DNA from: Halorubrum sp. Hd13
Lineage (GTDB): Archaea; Halobacteriota; Halobacteria; Halobacteriales; Haloferacaceae
Direction of reading: 5' to 3'
NCBI RefSeq assembly: GCF_002252755.1
Contig: NZ_NHOY01000116.1
Location: 51,421-115,420 of the forward strand
DNA: 64,000 nt
Shown piece by piece: positions 10,291 to 17,930 of the stretch. The translations under genes and the position numbers were made by a program. The notes under the pieces were generated by a model that saw nothing but the letters and a program-made list of their open reading frames with translations, made no database searches and was not told where the DNA came from. Positions within the stretch are counted from its first letter, which is position 1. Each line of letters starts with the position of its first letter.

Positions 10291-10299
10291 TCTATTTAC
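10291..10299 (+). promoter_or_regulatory. Promoter of the leader ORF and Lrp-type regulator
   Basis: A TATA-like CTATTTACT box lies about 27 bases upstream of ATG 10323. It places the predicted transcript start at the first base of the small reading frame rather than at the regulator, 53 bases further on. Confidence 0.5.
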
Positions 10300-10322
10300 T
10301 CAGCTACCGACACGGTACGAGT

Positions 10323-10379
10323 ATGACTGACACTCGGTCGGCGCGCGGTCGGACCCGCTCAGAGGTGCGGGACAGATGA
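10323..10379 (+). CDS. 18-residue upstream reading frame, possible leader peptide
   Basis: ATG at 10323 opens an 18-codon frame, MTDTRSARGRTRSEVRDR, rich in Arg. Its stop overlaps the ATG of the Lrp-type gene (ATGA at 10376-10379). Because the promoter predicts a leaderless message beginning at this ATG, the small frame would be the first one translated and would couple to the regulator. It is in a different frame from the regulator, so it is not an N-terminal extension. Whether the peptide itself matters is unknown. Confidence 0.4.
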   Translation: MTDTRSARGRTRSEVRDR

Positions 10380-10897
10380 GCCTCGACGCCCGGGACGTTC
10401 GCATCCTGCGCTCGATCGCCGAGAACGACTCCACCAGCCCCGAACGCATCCAAGAGGAGACGGGTATCCCGAAGTCGACCGTTCATTATCGGATCAAGAA
10501 CATGAAGGAACGAGGGGTGATCAAAAACGATCTGTTCGAGATCGACTTCGAGAAGGCCGGACTGGGTCTCACGGTCATCACCGAGGTTCTCGCCGAGTTC
10601 GGAGAGGGGTACCAGGAGAAGGTCGGGCGGGAGTTGGCCGATATCGAAGGCGTGAACGAGGTCTACTTCATGATGGGCGACACCGACTTCATCGTCGTCT
10701 CGCGGCTCCCGTCCCGCGACATGGTCGAAACCCTCGTCGAGGAGTTCGAGGCCGTAGACGGTATCCAACGGACGAGCTCGAAGTTCGTGATCACTTCGAT
10801 CAAAGCCGACGAGAGCGTCGGGATGTTACGCGACTACGGCGAGGAGACCCTCCTCCGCTCGCACGGGCTCGAGGAGGCGGACGGCGACGTCGAGTGA
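10376..10897 (+). CDS. Lrp/AsnC family transcription regulator
   Basis: A 173-residue regulator. Residues 1-55 are the Lrp-type helix-turn-helix (LDARDVRILRSIAENDSTS followed by IPKSTVHYRIKNM). Residues about 65-150 form the RAM/AsnC effector and oligomerisation domain, with VNEVYFMMGDTDFIVVSRL as the characteristic beta-strand pair. The ligand, probably an amino acid or similar small molecule, cannot be deduced. It is transcribed divergently from the pst operon across a 340-base gap, so it could act on either side. Confidence 0.88.
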   Translation: MSLDARDVRILRSIAENDSTSPERIQEETGIPKSTVHYRIKNMKERGVIKNDLFEIDFEKAGLGLTVITEVLAEFGEGYQEKVGRELADIEGVNEVYFMMGDTDFIVVSRLPSRDMVETLVEEFEAVDGIQRTSSKFVITSIKADESVGMLRDYGEETLLRSHGLEEADGDVE

Positions 10898-10928
10898 TCG
10901 GCCCCGCCGCGCCCGCAGCGGGCGACGA

Positions 10929-11174
10929 GTGAGGGTCGCTCTTCGAACGGGCGCCCGCATAGGGGTCCTAACGCCGTCCTCGGCCTCGACGACCCACGGG
11001 TACCGGACAGCCCCGTCGCTCGGCGTCTTCGAAGGCGCCTTGGATCGGACGGTCGACCTCGACGGGTACGGAACCGGCGACCCCTTCGAGTTCCTCGACG
11101 AGCCGAGCGAACCGGTCGACGAGTGGATCGACCGGGCCGTCGACCACCACCGCGACTCGCCCGTTTTCGACTAG
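10929..11174 (+). CDS. Possible small hypothetical protein
   Basis: A GTG-initiated frame of 81 codons. The first 30 codons show poor third-position G/C bias, whereas the second half (LDGYGTGDPFEFLDEPSEPVD and on) is acidic and has strong GC3, like the host genes. I do not recognise it. The true start may lie downstream of 10929 or the frame may be fortuitous. Confidence 0.3.
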   Translation: MRVALRTGARIGVLTPSSASTTHGYRTAPSLGVFEGALDRTVDLDGYGTGDPFEFLDEPSEPVDEWIDRAVDHHRDSPVFD

Positions 11175-11319
11175 CGGGGCGCCGCGATATCCCGGTCCGC
11201 CGTTTTTGTCCCCCCGATACGCCGTCTCTGACGCCCCGATACCCCCTCCCGGGGCCGCGTGTGTATCGCCGCCGCACTGCCCGACTATGTTTATCTGTTA
11301 ATAAATTGTATGGTTGCGT

Positions 11320-11508
11320 ATGTCTGACACACTTGAATGCCCGGAGTGCGAGGCGAGCATCGATTCGACCGACGACCTCGAAACGGAGGACGAGGTGACG
11401 GAACTCGAACCGGCGGACGACGGGTCGTTCCAACTCTACGAGAACCACGACCTGTTCCTCTGTAAGAACTGCCGGAAGCCGCTCGGCGTCTCTCGGCCGT
11501 CGGAGTAG
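11320..11508 (+). CDS. Small CPxC-type zinc-finger protein
   Basis: A 62-residue acidic protein with two Cys pairs, CPEC near residue 6 and CKNC near residue 48, arranged to bind one zinc ion. Such very small zinc-finger proteins are numerous in haloarchaea and mostly uncharacterised. ATG at 11320 is supported by TTTATCT at 11290-11296, about 27 bases upstream, indicating a leaderless message. A TTG start six bases earlier is possible but unlikely. Confidence 0.7.
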   Translation: MSDTLECPECEASIDSTDDLETEDEVTELEPADDGSFQLYENHDLFLCKNCRKPLGVSRPSE

Positions 11509-11559
11509 CGGTATCGCGCGACGGCGTGGGGGAAGAGCGGGGCGCGTCGCCGCCGGCGC

Positions 11560-12075
11560 TCACAGGTACGACTTCCCGTCCGGCAGGTCGCACTCGTCGC
11601 CGTGACACCGCGCTGCGTGTTCGACGGCCGTAAGGTCCGGCTCGTCGGCCGGCTCCTCGCTCCGCCACGCGTACCGGACGGTGCGGTCGGGGTCGACCAC
11701 GAAGAGGGCCGACCGCGCGACCCCGCGGTGGTCGTCCATCTCGTCGGCGCGCACGCCGTACGCCTCGGCGACGCGACCGTCGCTGTCCGAGAGCAGCGGG
11801 AAGTCGATCCGGTGTTCCTCCGCGAACGCGCGGTGGCTGTAGACGCCGTCGGTGGAGATCCCGAGCACCACGGTGTTCTCCAGGAGGGACAGCGCCTCGC
11901 TGTCCCGCAGCGTACACATCTGGCTGGTACACACCGGGTGGAAGTCGAACGGGTAGAACACCACCACGACCGCCCACCCGCTGTCGACGTACTCGGCCAG
12001 CCCGTGCGTGTCGATCCGCCCGCCCCCCGCCCCGGGGAGCTCGAACGTCGGCGCCGTCTGTCCGGTCTGAAGCAT
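11560..12075 (-). CDS. Peroxiredoxin (AhpC/TSA family)
   Basis: A 171-residue thioredoxin-fold peroxidase that reduces hydrogen peroxide and organic peroxides. The peroxidatic Cys lies in FYPFDFHPVCTSQMC near residue 50, with the required Pro/Thr/Cys setting, and the conserved Arg occurs later (DPDRTVRYAW). The C-terminal CHGDEC pair could resolve the disulfide. I chose ATG at 12075 (MLQTGQTAPTFELPG), where homology to the family begins; an in-frame extension upstream looks non-coding. Confidence 0.88.
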   Translation of the reverse strand: MLQTGQTAPTFELPGAGGGRIDTHGLAEYVDSGWAVVVVFYPFDFHPVCTSQMCTLRDSEALSLLENTVVLGISTDGVYSHRAFAEEHRIDFPLLSDSDGRVAEAYGVRADEMDDHRGVARSALFVVDPDRTVRYAWRSEEPADEPDLTAVEHAARCHGDECDLPDGKSYL

Positions 12076-12221
12076 GCGTGAAACACGACGGCCGAGCGGT
12101 ATGAGCCTCGGCCGATCGTGCGGTGTGATCGCACACACCGTTACGCGGCCGAGCCCAAGGCGGATGCTCCGGAAACTCGGCTTCGCGCGCCCGTGCCCCG
12201 CCGCCGCACAGGCAACGGTCG

Positions 12222-12230
12222 TTTATAAAT
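12222..12230 (+). promoter_or_regulatory. Promoter of the TauE/SafE gene
   Basis: TTTATAAAT lies 25-26 bases (centre) upstream of ATG 12251, a textbook haloarchaeal TATA box for a leaderless transcript. Confidence 0.7.
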
Positions 12231-12250
12231 AGGGATCACGTCTCGAACGT

Positions 12251-13036
12251 ATGACCCTCGCGCTCTCCGTCGAACTGGCGGCGGCGATAGCCCTCGTCGT
12301 CGCGGTCGCGGGCGCCGTCAACGGGGTCGCGGGGTTCGGCTTCGCCGTCGTCGGGACGATGGTACTGGCCACGACGCTCGACCCCGCGACCGCCGTCGCG
12401 TTCATGATCCTCCCGATGTTCGCCGTGAACGTCGCGCTGGTCGGCGACCTCACCCGCGAGGAGCTCCGCACGTGCGGAACTCGGTTCGCACCGCTGCTCG
12501 TCGCCGCGCTGGTCGGCACGATCCTCGGGATGGCCCTGCTCGATCGGCTCCCCGAGGCGCCGGTGCGCGCGCTGCTCGGACTCGTCTCGCTCGCGTTCGT
12601 GGCGAGCGCCCAGCGCGCCGTCCCGTTGCCTCCCCCGCCCGTCGTCAGCGACCGGGCGGTCGCCGACACGCCGCTCGTCATGGGCGCCGTCGGCGCCGTC
12701 TCCGGCGTCCTGTTCGGCGCGACGAACGTGGGGGTGCAGCTCGTCGCGTTCGTGCGGAGCTTCGACCTCTCGCACGGGCTGTTCGTCGGCGTCGTCGCGC
12801 TCGTGTTCGTCGGGATCAACGGCCTGCGCGTCGTCGCGGCGGGCGCGCTCGGACTCTACCCGGACCTCGGGCTCGCCCTCGCGTCGGTCGCCGCCGCGGT
12901 CCCCGCCGTCGCCGGCGTCGCGGTCGGAAAGCGCCTCCGCGAGCGCGTGAGCGAGCGGCTCCGACGCGGGACCGTCCTCGGGCTGTTGACGGTCATCGGC
13001 GTCCGGCTGATCCTCGGCGGCGCCGGAATCGCTTGA
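12251..13036 (+). CDS. TauE/SafE family membrane permease
   Basis: A 261-residue integral membrane protein with about eight hydrophobic segments. The N-terminal repeat NGVAGFGFAVVGTMVL and the later GAVSGVLFGATNVGVQLV are the paired glycine-rich motifs of the TauE/SafE family, which exports or imports sulfur-containing anions such as sulfite or sulfoacetate. The substrate here is not known. The gene stands alone, is leaderless and is convergent with the family-B polymerase gene. Confidence 0.85.
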   Translation: MTLALSVELAAAIALVVAVAGAVNGVAGFGFAVVGTMVLATTLDPATAVAFMILPMFAVNVALVGDLTREELRTCGTRFAPLLVAALVGTILGMALLDRLPEAPVRALLGLVSLAFVASAQRAVPLPPPPVVSDRAVADTPLVMGAVGAVSGVLFGATNVGVQLVAFVRSFDLSHGLFVGVVALVFVGINGLRVVAAGALGLYPDLGLALASVAAAVPAVAGVAVGKRLRERVSERLRRGTVLGLLTVIGVRLILGGAGIA

Positions 13037-13140
13037 GCGGCGGTCCCGATCTCCGCCCCACGCCGCACTCTCCGTGCGCCGCAATCGACTGACTCGGACG
13101 GAGATCGTCTGACAAGCGGGGTCTCAACCGGACCGCGACC

Positions 13141-15327
13141 TCAGTATCCCGCTAGCGTCTCGTCCCTCGTTCCGGCGAGGTACCGCCTGATCGCTCCGTC
13201 GCGCCACCCTACCGGAGCGAGCACGCTCTCCACGGCGCGCACGGCGGCGTCCTCGTACCACTCGGTATCGTATCGGTCGACCTCCTCGAACTCCAGGCGG
13301 ACGCGCGCAGCGCCGCGCGCGTTCGCGTCGACGACGACGTATCGCACGGGCTGTCCCGCTGCCACCCCGGCCCCCTCGATCCGTGCCCGTTTCAGGGCGG
13401 CCACGGTGAGCGTCTCCGCCGAGTAGTCGTCGACGTCCCTCGACACGCGGTTGTCGACGACGAGCCCGGTGGGATCGACCGCGCCGTCACGGAGCTCACG
13501 AAGCCGGCGCCGAAGCACGTCACACACCGCCTCCGGCGACCGCGTCTCGTCGAACGCGCGGAGCGCCTCGGCTTGCACGCCCTCGACCCACTCCGGCGTC
13601 GAGCGCTGTCGCCCCTCGATGCCGCGGGTCTTGACCGCGTCACCGAGCCCCGTCTCGGGGTACTCCTCGCCCCGTCGCTTCCCGAAGTACCGGGTCAGCG
13701 CTCCCGACTCCGAGCTTCGCATCGGGCAGAACGCCACCCAGTCGAACGCGCACTCGTACTCCAGTTCGATGCCGGCGTCACGGCTTATCTCGTCGGCGAC
13801 CGCCGTCAGCGGACGCTGTTCGCGGCCCTCGGCGGGCGTCACCCAGACGGAGTCGACGATCCCGTGGACGACGCGCCATCCGGCATCCTCCAGGGCGGCC
13901 TTCGCGTCGAGGAGGAGCTCGCGAGCGTACGCGTTGATCGCTTCGTGACACTCGATGCGCCCGAACTTGGCGTTGCTGAATCCCTGATACCCGAAGCAAG
14001 ACACGAGGATCCACTTGATTGCCGACGAGGCGGCTTCCAGCCGCTCGCGCTCGTCGTCGTCGGCGTCGGGAATCTGCGCCTTGATCGCGCGCCGAGCGTC
14101 GATCAGCGGCCCGAGCACGTCGGGGAGGTAACCGTCGCGCTCGCAGATTGAGTACCCCAGTCCCGGCACATCGTCGGTGTCACAGCACCCGCACCGAACG
14201 GTCTCGGGCGAGATGTTGCGCGTCCGGATGATGTTGGGATACAGCGACGCGAAGTCGAGTTCGTGAACGTTCTCGTGGACACCGGTATCAGGAGCGAACG
14301 TCGTTCCACCGCGGTCGGCGTCATCGAGCGTCGACGCCGGTTTGAACAGTTCCGGCCGCCACGCCCGCCACGGAACGAGCACGTCACGGTTCCGGGCCTC
14401 CCGGATCTGCATCGCCGTCAACACGCGTCCGATGGAGGCCCACCCGAGCTCTTGTAAGGGCAACCCGGAGCGCTTGACGAGGTCGAGACACCCCTCGAGC
14501 CCCGACTCGTGATAGAAGAACGAGTTGGACTCGTCGACGATGACGCGTCCGGGGACCGCGTACCGCGCCGGCGAGTGCCCCACGTTCCCGTAGGACGTGT
14601 ACGTCGACTCGCCGGCGAGTTTCGTGTACCCCGGTCTCCGTCCGAGTTCGAGGTCGACGTCGTACGCGTCGGCCGCCTCGAACAGCAACGGAACGAGGTC
14701 GGCCGTCGACACGACTAGCACATCGGGGTCGCGCTCATCGAGCGCCGCCCGAACGCCTTCCACGACCCCTCGCGGTGACGAATCGATTCGGTCACCGCCG
14801 ACGGAGAGCCGCGGCAGCGACTCGACGCCCGATTCGTGGCCGGGGAAATCCAGGCGTACCGTCCGGAGGTCGCGAACCGATCGGTCGGGGCCAGCCGGCG
14901 TGTCCGTTTCGAGGCAGTATCGCAGCTGTCGCGTGAGGTCGACGTTGTAGCAGGTGTACGCGTCCGGACGGTCGAACCGGCGGACCCGTTTCGCGACCGT
15001 TCGGACCGCCTCGATCGACGTCGCGTCGATGCGGAGGAGCGGGCGGGCTGTCGTCCGAAACGTCTGGCGGTGTTCCTCGACGCCGAGCCCGGCGACCGCC
15101 TCCTGTCCGGCGAGAAACGACCGGAGTTCGCTCAGCGCGTGCGAGAGCCCGTCGCGAGCGGGCGGCGTCGGATCGGAGCCGCCCCGTCGCCCGTAGAGGT
15201 CGTCCGCCGAGTCGCCGACGAAGAGCGTCGGCCGGTAGCTCTCGCGGACGCGGCGAGCGACACCGTCCGACGCGAGCGTCCACTCGGCGACGCGACCGTC
15301 ACCGAGGAAATCCACCGTGAGGGTCAC
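13141..15327 (-). CDS. Divergent family-B DNA polymerase
   Basis: A 728-residue protein with family-B polymerase motifs in order. Motif A is HELDFASLYPNIIRTRN (metal-binding Asp kept). Motif B is AIKWILVSCFGYQGF, where the usual NSxYG is SCFGY. Motif C is HGIVDSVWV, in which the usual DTDS keeps only the second Asp. The N-terminal exonuclease region lacks a recognisable DxE motif, so proofreading is probably lost. The start is GTG at 15327, overlapping the upstream small gene (GTGA). Operon partners are that gene and a RecA-like gene. This set-up suggests a damage-tolerance or accessory polymerase rather than the main replicase; catalytic competence is uncertain. Confidence 0.82.
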   Translation of the reverse strand: MTLTVDFLGDGRVAEWTLASDGVARRVRESYRPTLFVGDSADDLYGRRGGSDPTPPARDGLSHALSELRSFLAGQEAVAGLGVEEHRQTFRTTARPLLRIDATSIEAVRTVAKRVRRFDRPDAYTCYNVDLTRQLRYCLETDTPAGPDRSVRDLRTVRLDFPGHESGVESLPRLSVGGDRIDSSPRGVVEGVRAALDERDPDVLVVSTADLVPLLFEAADAYDVDLELGRRPGYTKLAGESTYTSYGNVGHSPARYAVPGRVIVDESNSFFYHESGLEGCLDLVKRSGLPLQELGWASIGRVLTAMQIREARNRDVLVPWRAWRPELFKPASTLDDADRGGTTFAPDTGVHENVHELDFASLYPNIIRTRNISPETVRCGCCDTDDVPGLGYSICERDGYLPDVLGPLIDARRAIKAQIPDADDDERERLEAASSAIKWILVSCFGYQGFSNAKFGRIECHEAINAYARELLLDAKAALEDAGWRVVHGIVDSVWVTPAEGREQRPLTAVADEISRDAGIELEYECAFDWVAFCPMRSSESGALTRYFGKRRGEEYPETGLGDAVKTRGIEGRQRSTPEWVEGVQAEALRAFDETRSPEAVCDVLRRRLRELRDGAVDPTGLVVDNRVSRDVDDYSAETLTVAALKRARIEGAGVAAGQPVRYVVVDANARGAARVRLEFEEVDRYDTEWYEDAAVRAVESVLAPVGWRDGAIRRYLAGTRDETLAGY

Positions 15328-15587
15328 GCTTCCCCGTCGGTGAGCGCTTCGACCCGCGTCTCGAGCTCGTCGATCCGCCGTTCCTGTTCAAGTAGGATCG
15401 CCATCCAGACGGGTGCCAGCGGATCCGGGTGGTTGAGAGTCCCCGCGGCGTCGGCGTGATCGCGGGCGTACACGAACAGGTCGTCGAATCGGTGCTGATC
15501 CGCTCGCCGGAGCGCCCGCCGGAACGCCCCCCACTCGTCTTCGATCGCGCCTAACCGGTCTCGGTACGTCGGATTCGTCCGACCCAT
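15324..15587 (-). CDS. Small helical protein linking RecA-like protein and polymerase
   Basis: An 87-residue, mostly helical protein: GAIEDEWGAFRRALRRADQHRFDDLFVYARDHADAAG, then LEQERRIDELETRVEAL at the C-terminus as a short coiled coil. ATG at 15587 overlaps the stop of the RecA-like gene by one base (TAATG), and its stop overlaps the polymerase start. I do not recognise a family. The tight coupling on both sides suggests that the three proteins act together, perhaps with this one as an adaptor. Confidence 0.7.
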   Translation of the reverse strand: MGRTNPTYRDRLGAIEDEWGAFRRALRRADQHRFDDLFVYARDHADAAGTLNHPDPLAPVWMAILLEQERRIDELETRVEALTDGEA

Positions 15588-16285
15588 TACCGGAGTCCGG
15601 ATGTGACCGGCGTGCGTTCGAGCGCCGACGCCTCGTGCATCCGGGCGCGGTGTTCGAGGACCTCCCGCCAGTAGGTGAGCGTCGTCTGGAGCCACCCGTC
15701 GTCCGTGTGGTACACGAGCGTCTCAGCGTCGCCCTCCGCGTCCTCGAAGCGGGGCCCGAACGGCGTCGCTCGGCACTGGAGGCACGTCGCCGCGGCGCGG
15801 CGTAGCGGCCGCGAGAAGTCGTCCTCGCGACGCCGCGTCACGACGACCGGTACGTCGTGGACGCGAGCGACGCGCGCGACCGACGCGATCGCACGGACGA
15901 ACATCCGCTCCGCGAGTTCGCCGTCGACGTCGGCGGCGCGATACATCCCGTCGAGTCCGGTCGCGACGACGACCGACGGCGTCTCTCGGGCGGCCAGCCG
16001 ACCGGCCAGCCGGTCGAGGAGAGCGGTGTGCTGATGGGCCGTGAACCCGCGTGCCACCTCGATGCGGTCGAGCACGCGATCGGCCGGTGCGAGCTCGCGG
16101 AGGCGCGTCGTGTTCGCGCTGTTCGCGCCGTCGACCCAGAACGCCGGGTCGTCGCCGCCGAGCACTCGGTCGAGGAGAAGCGCCTGGACGGGCGTGACAC
16201 CGAGCTCGTCGTCGACGTCGACGAGCGTGACCTCGGGTGCGAGTTCCGGGAGGTCGGCGGTCGGTCGTCGGGAACGGGTGTGCAT
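15587..16285 (-). CDS. RecA/RadA-like protein without an obvious Walker A motif
   Basis: A 232-residue protein with the outline of a RecA-fold core: VDGANSANTTRLRELA occupies the place of the P-loop, ETPSVVVATGLDGMYRA that of Walker B, and VARVHDVPVVVTRRREDDF the last strand and L2-like region. No GxxxxGKT sequence is visible, so ATP binding may be lost or altered. It heads a three-gene operon with a small protein and a family-B polymerase, reminiscent of the ImuA-ImuB-DnaE2 arrangement in bacteria; that comparison is functional inference only. ATG at 16285 is chosen because upstream sequence in frame is not acidic. Confidence 0.68.
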   Translation of the reverse strand: MHTRSRRPTADLPELAPEVTLVDVDDELGVTPVQALLLDRVLGGDDPAFWVDGANSANTTRLRELAPADRVLDRIEVARGFTAHQHTALLDRLAGRLAARETPSVVVATGLDGMYRAADVDGELAERMFVRAIASVARVARVHDVPVVVTRRREDDFSRPLRRAAATCLQCRATPFGPRFEDAEGDAETLVYHTDDGWLQTTLTYWREVLEHRARMHEASALERTPVTSGLR

Positions 16286-16374
16286 AGTGGTGGAGACGAC
16301 GAGGCGTCTAAAAGGGGTGAGCCATGGACGGACGGTGAAAGTGGAAGTGGCGCTCACCGCAACTCCTGAACCGC

Positions 16375-16471
16375 GCGAAGGCGACGATCCCTCACGTCGC
16401 GTGACGAACTCAAACCCGCCACTGGGGGTTCAGTTTATATACACCCGGCCGCCGTCACGTTTGCTCCGATA
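16375..16471 (-). other. Duplicated stem-loop segment, left (host-side) copy
   Basis: About 100 bases immediately left of attL match, with scattered differences, the segment 32341-32443 next to tRNA-Arg. On the minus strand a stem pairs GTGGCGGG with TTCGTCAC around TTTGAG (plus-strand positions 16401-16422). Three positions that are A-T in the right copy are G-T here, which keeps pairing in minus-strand RNA only. A TATA-like TGTATATAAAC reads on the minus strand at 16433-16444. This was presumably the original sequence downstream of tRNA-Arg before the element inserted. Confidence 0.55.
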
Positions 16472-16472
16472 A

Positions 16473-16496
16473 AAAACGTGACGGGCGCGACGGGAT
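16473..16496. repeat. attL, 24-bp direct repeat of the tRNA-Arg 3' end
   Basis: A 24-base sequence identical to 32444-32467, which covers the end of tRNA-Arg (acceptor strand and part of the T arm) and nine flanking bases. Sequence diverges immediately on the element side. The tyrosine recombinase gene starts 85 bases further on, the usual layout for integration into a tRNA 3' end. Confidence 0.88.
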
Positions 16497-16540
16497 AGCG
16501 GTCGCAGCATGAGAAAGTTGGTAATTCGCTGAACGGGTGT

Positions 16541-16580
16541 CGAAGGCCGTGCCTTCGTGTGGTTCGAGATCGATCGAACC
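16541..16580 (+). promoter_or_regulatory. Two adjacent palindromes before the integrase start
   Basis: CGAAGGC-cgt-GCCTTCG (16541-16557) and GGTTCGA-gatcga-TCGAACC (16561-16580) are perfect inverted repeats in tandem. The second ends on the base before ATG 16581. They could be operators for integrase repression or arm-binding sites near attL, or an RNA hairpin hiding the start codon. No clear TATA box precedes them. Confidence 0.45.
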
Positions 16581-17591
16581 ATGGAACTCGAACCAATCGA
16601 CCCCGAAACGGCGCTCGAGCTGTATATCGCGGAAAAAGAGACCTCGGTTGCGGACGCGACGGTCGTCTCTCACAAGTCACGTCTGAGTTTCCTGCTCAGA
16701 TGGTGTGAGGAGCGCGAGATAGAGAACCTGAATGAACTGACCGGGCGGAGACTTCAGGAGTTTCGACTCTGGCGGCGCAACGTCGGCGACCTCACGAAGG
16801 TGAGCGAGAAGACCCAGATGGACACGCTACGCGTCTTCGTGAAGTGGCTAGAGTCAATCGACGCTGTTGAACAGAATCTCCATAAGAATGTCCTCTCGCC
16901 GGATATCACGTCTCAAGAGAATAGTCGCGACGTGATGCTCGAAACTGACGACGCCGAAGCGATGCTAGCCTACCTCGAGCGATACGAGTACGCCTCAATC
17001 AACCACGTGACTGCGACGCTCCTGTGGCACACGATGCTCCGGATGGGCTCTGTACGAGCGCTCGACGTCGAGGACTACGATCCAGAGGAGCAGTCACTCC
17101 GGCTCCGGCATCGACCTAGTACCGACACGCCACTCAAGAACAAGCAAGAAGGCGAGCGAATCATCGCCGTCTCAGGCGAGGTCTGTCTCGTCCTCGACGA
17201 CTGGATCCGCGAACAACGACCTGAAGTTACGGACGACCACGGTCGAAACCCCCTTCTTACGACAAGAAACGGACGGGTTGCGAAGACTACCCTCCGAACG
17301 TACTGCTACCAGATGACCCGTCCGTGTGAGTACGGCCAAGAGTGTCCGCACGACCGCGACACAGCCGACTGTGAAGCCCTAGAGACGGGCGGGGCATCGA
17401 AGTGCCCTTCTAGTGTTAGTCCGCATCCGTTCCGTCGTGGCGCAATCACACACTACCTACAGAGCGATGTACCGGAGACGGTGGTCGGCGACCGGGCGAA
17501 CGTGACGTCCGACGTCATCGACCAGCACTACGACCAGCGCTCGCAGAAAGAGAAGATGGAACAACGGAGGGGATACCTCGACGACATCTAA
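16581..17591 (+). CDS. Tyrosine recombinase (integrase) next to attL
   Basis: A 336-residue phage-type integrase. Residues about 10-100 are the SAM-like core-binding domain (SHKSRLSFLLRWCEER, EKTQMDTLRVFVKWLE). The catalytic domain shows Arg in MGSVRALD, Lys in LKNKQEGER, HxxR in HPFRRG and the nucleophile Tyr in IDQHYDQRS. Between them is a Cys/His-rich insert (CEYGQECPHDRDTADC followed by a further Cys) that could bind zinc. ATG at 16581 is preferred to GTG at 16557 because the upstream codons form palindromes. Position beside attL makes it the likely enzyme for integration into tRNA-Arg. A paralogue lies at 20135-21250. Confidence 0.92.
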   Translation: MELEPIDPETALELYIAEKETSVADATVVSHKSRLSFLLRWCEEREIENLNELTGRRLQEFRLWRRNVGDLTKVSEKTQMDTLRVFVKWLESIDAVEQNLHKNVLSPDITSQENSRDVMLETDDAEAMLAYLERYEYASINHVTATLLWHTMLRMGSVRALDVEDYDPEEQSLRLRHRPSTDTPLKNKQEGERIIAVSGEVCLVLDDWIREQRPEVTDDHGRNPLLTTRNGRVAKTTLRTYCYQMTRPCEYGQECPHDRDTADCEALETGGASKCPSSVSPHPFRRGAITHYLQSDVPETVVGDRANVTSDVIDQHYDQRSQKEKMEQRRGYLDDI

Positions 17592-17930
17592 AGGCACTCC
17601 AAACTTTTGTTGCTGACCTCCCCGACACAGCGATACTCAATATAAGTACAATCACCATCTGTATATAAATTATAAATAGATAGCATAACAGATCCTTTGC
17701 ATACCAAAGGATTTCGAATATTAACCCCAAGAATGGGTACAGATCCTTCTTGATATACCTATGTGGATACTGAATGTTGCTTTTTCCCGACTGCGAAACA
17801 GTGACCACACAGCCGATTTTATGATAGTGCTGTTATTATCTTGGAATCGTATTTTCATTACAGAATATCAGGAAAATGATTAAATCACCACGCTCCATTC
17901 TGCTTGGTAACAGGCGATATCCGGTGGTGG
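17592..17930. other. AT-rich intergenic stretch with one hairpin
   Basis: About 340 bases, among the most A+T-rich in the window, between the integrase and the next gene. It contains TATATAAATTATAAATAGATAG and a perfect 8-bp inverted repeat ATCCTTTG/CAAAGGAT (17692-17712). An open frame on the minus strand gives a hydrophobic peptide, which AT-rich sequence produces by chance, so I do not call a gene. A TATA-like GATTAAATC lies at about 17878-17886, upstream of the next gene. Confidence 0.5.

Noticed and set aside
16433..16444. TATA-like box as promoter of a small RNA covering the whole duplicated hairpin
   Set aside because: With normal spacing the start site would fall in the hairpin loop, so this box cannot produce the complete stem; the segment is therefore listed as a stem-loop of unknown transcription and not as a called RNA gene.
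17515..17808. Minus-strand frame with a strongly hydrophobic stretch after the integrase
   Set aside because: It overlaps the end of the integrase gene, has no promoter or coding bias, and hydrophobic residues are what an A+T-rich stretch encodes by chance.
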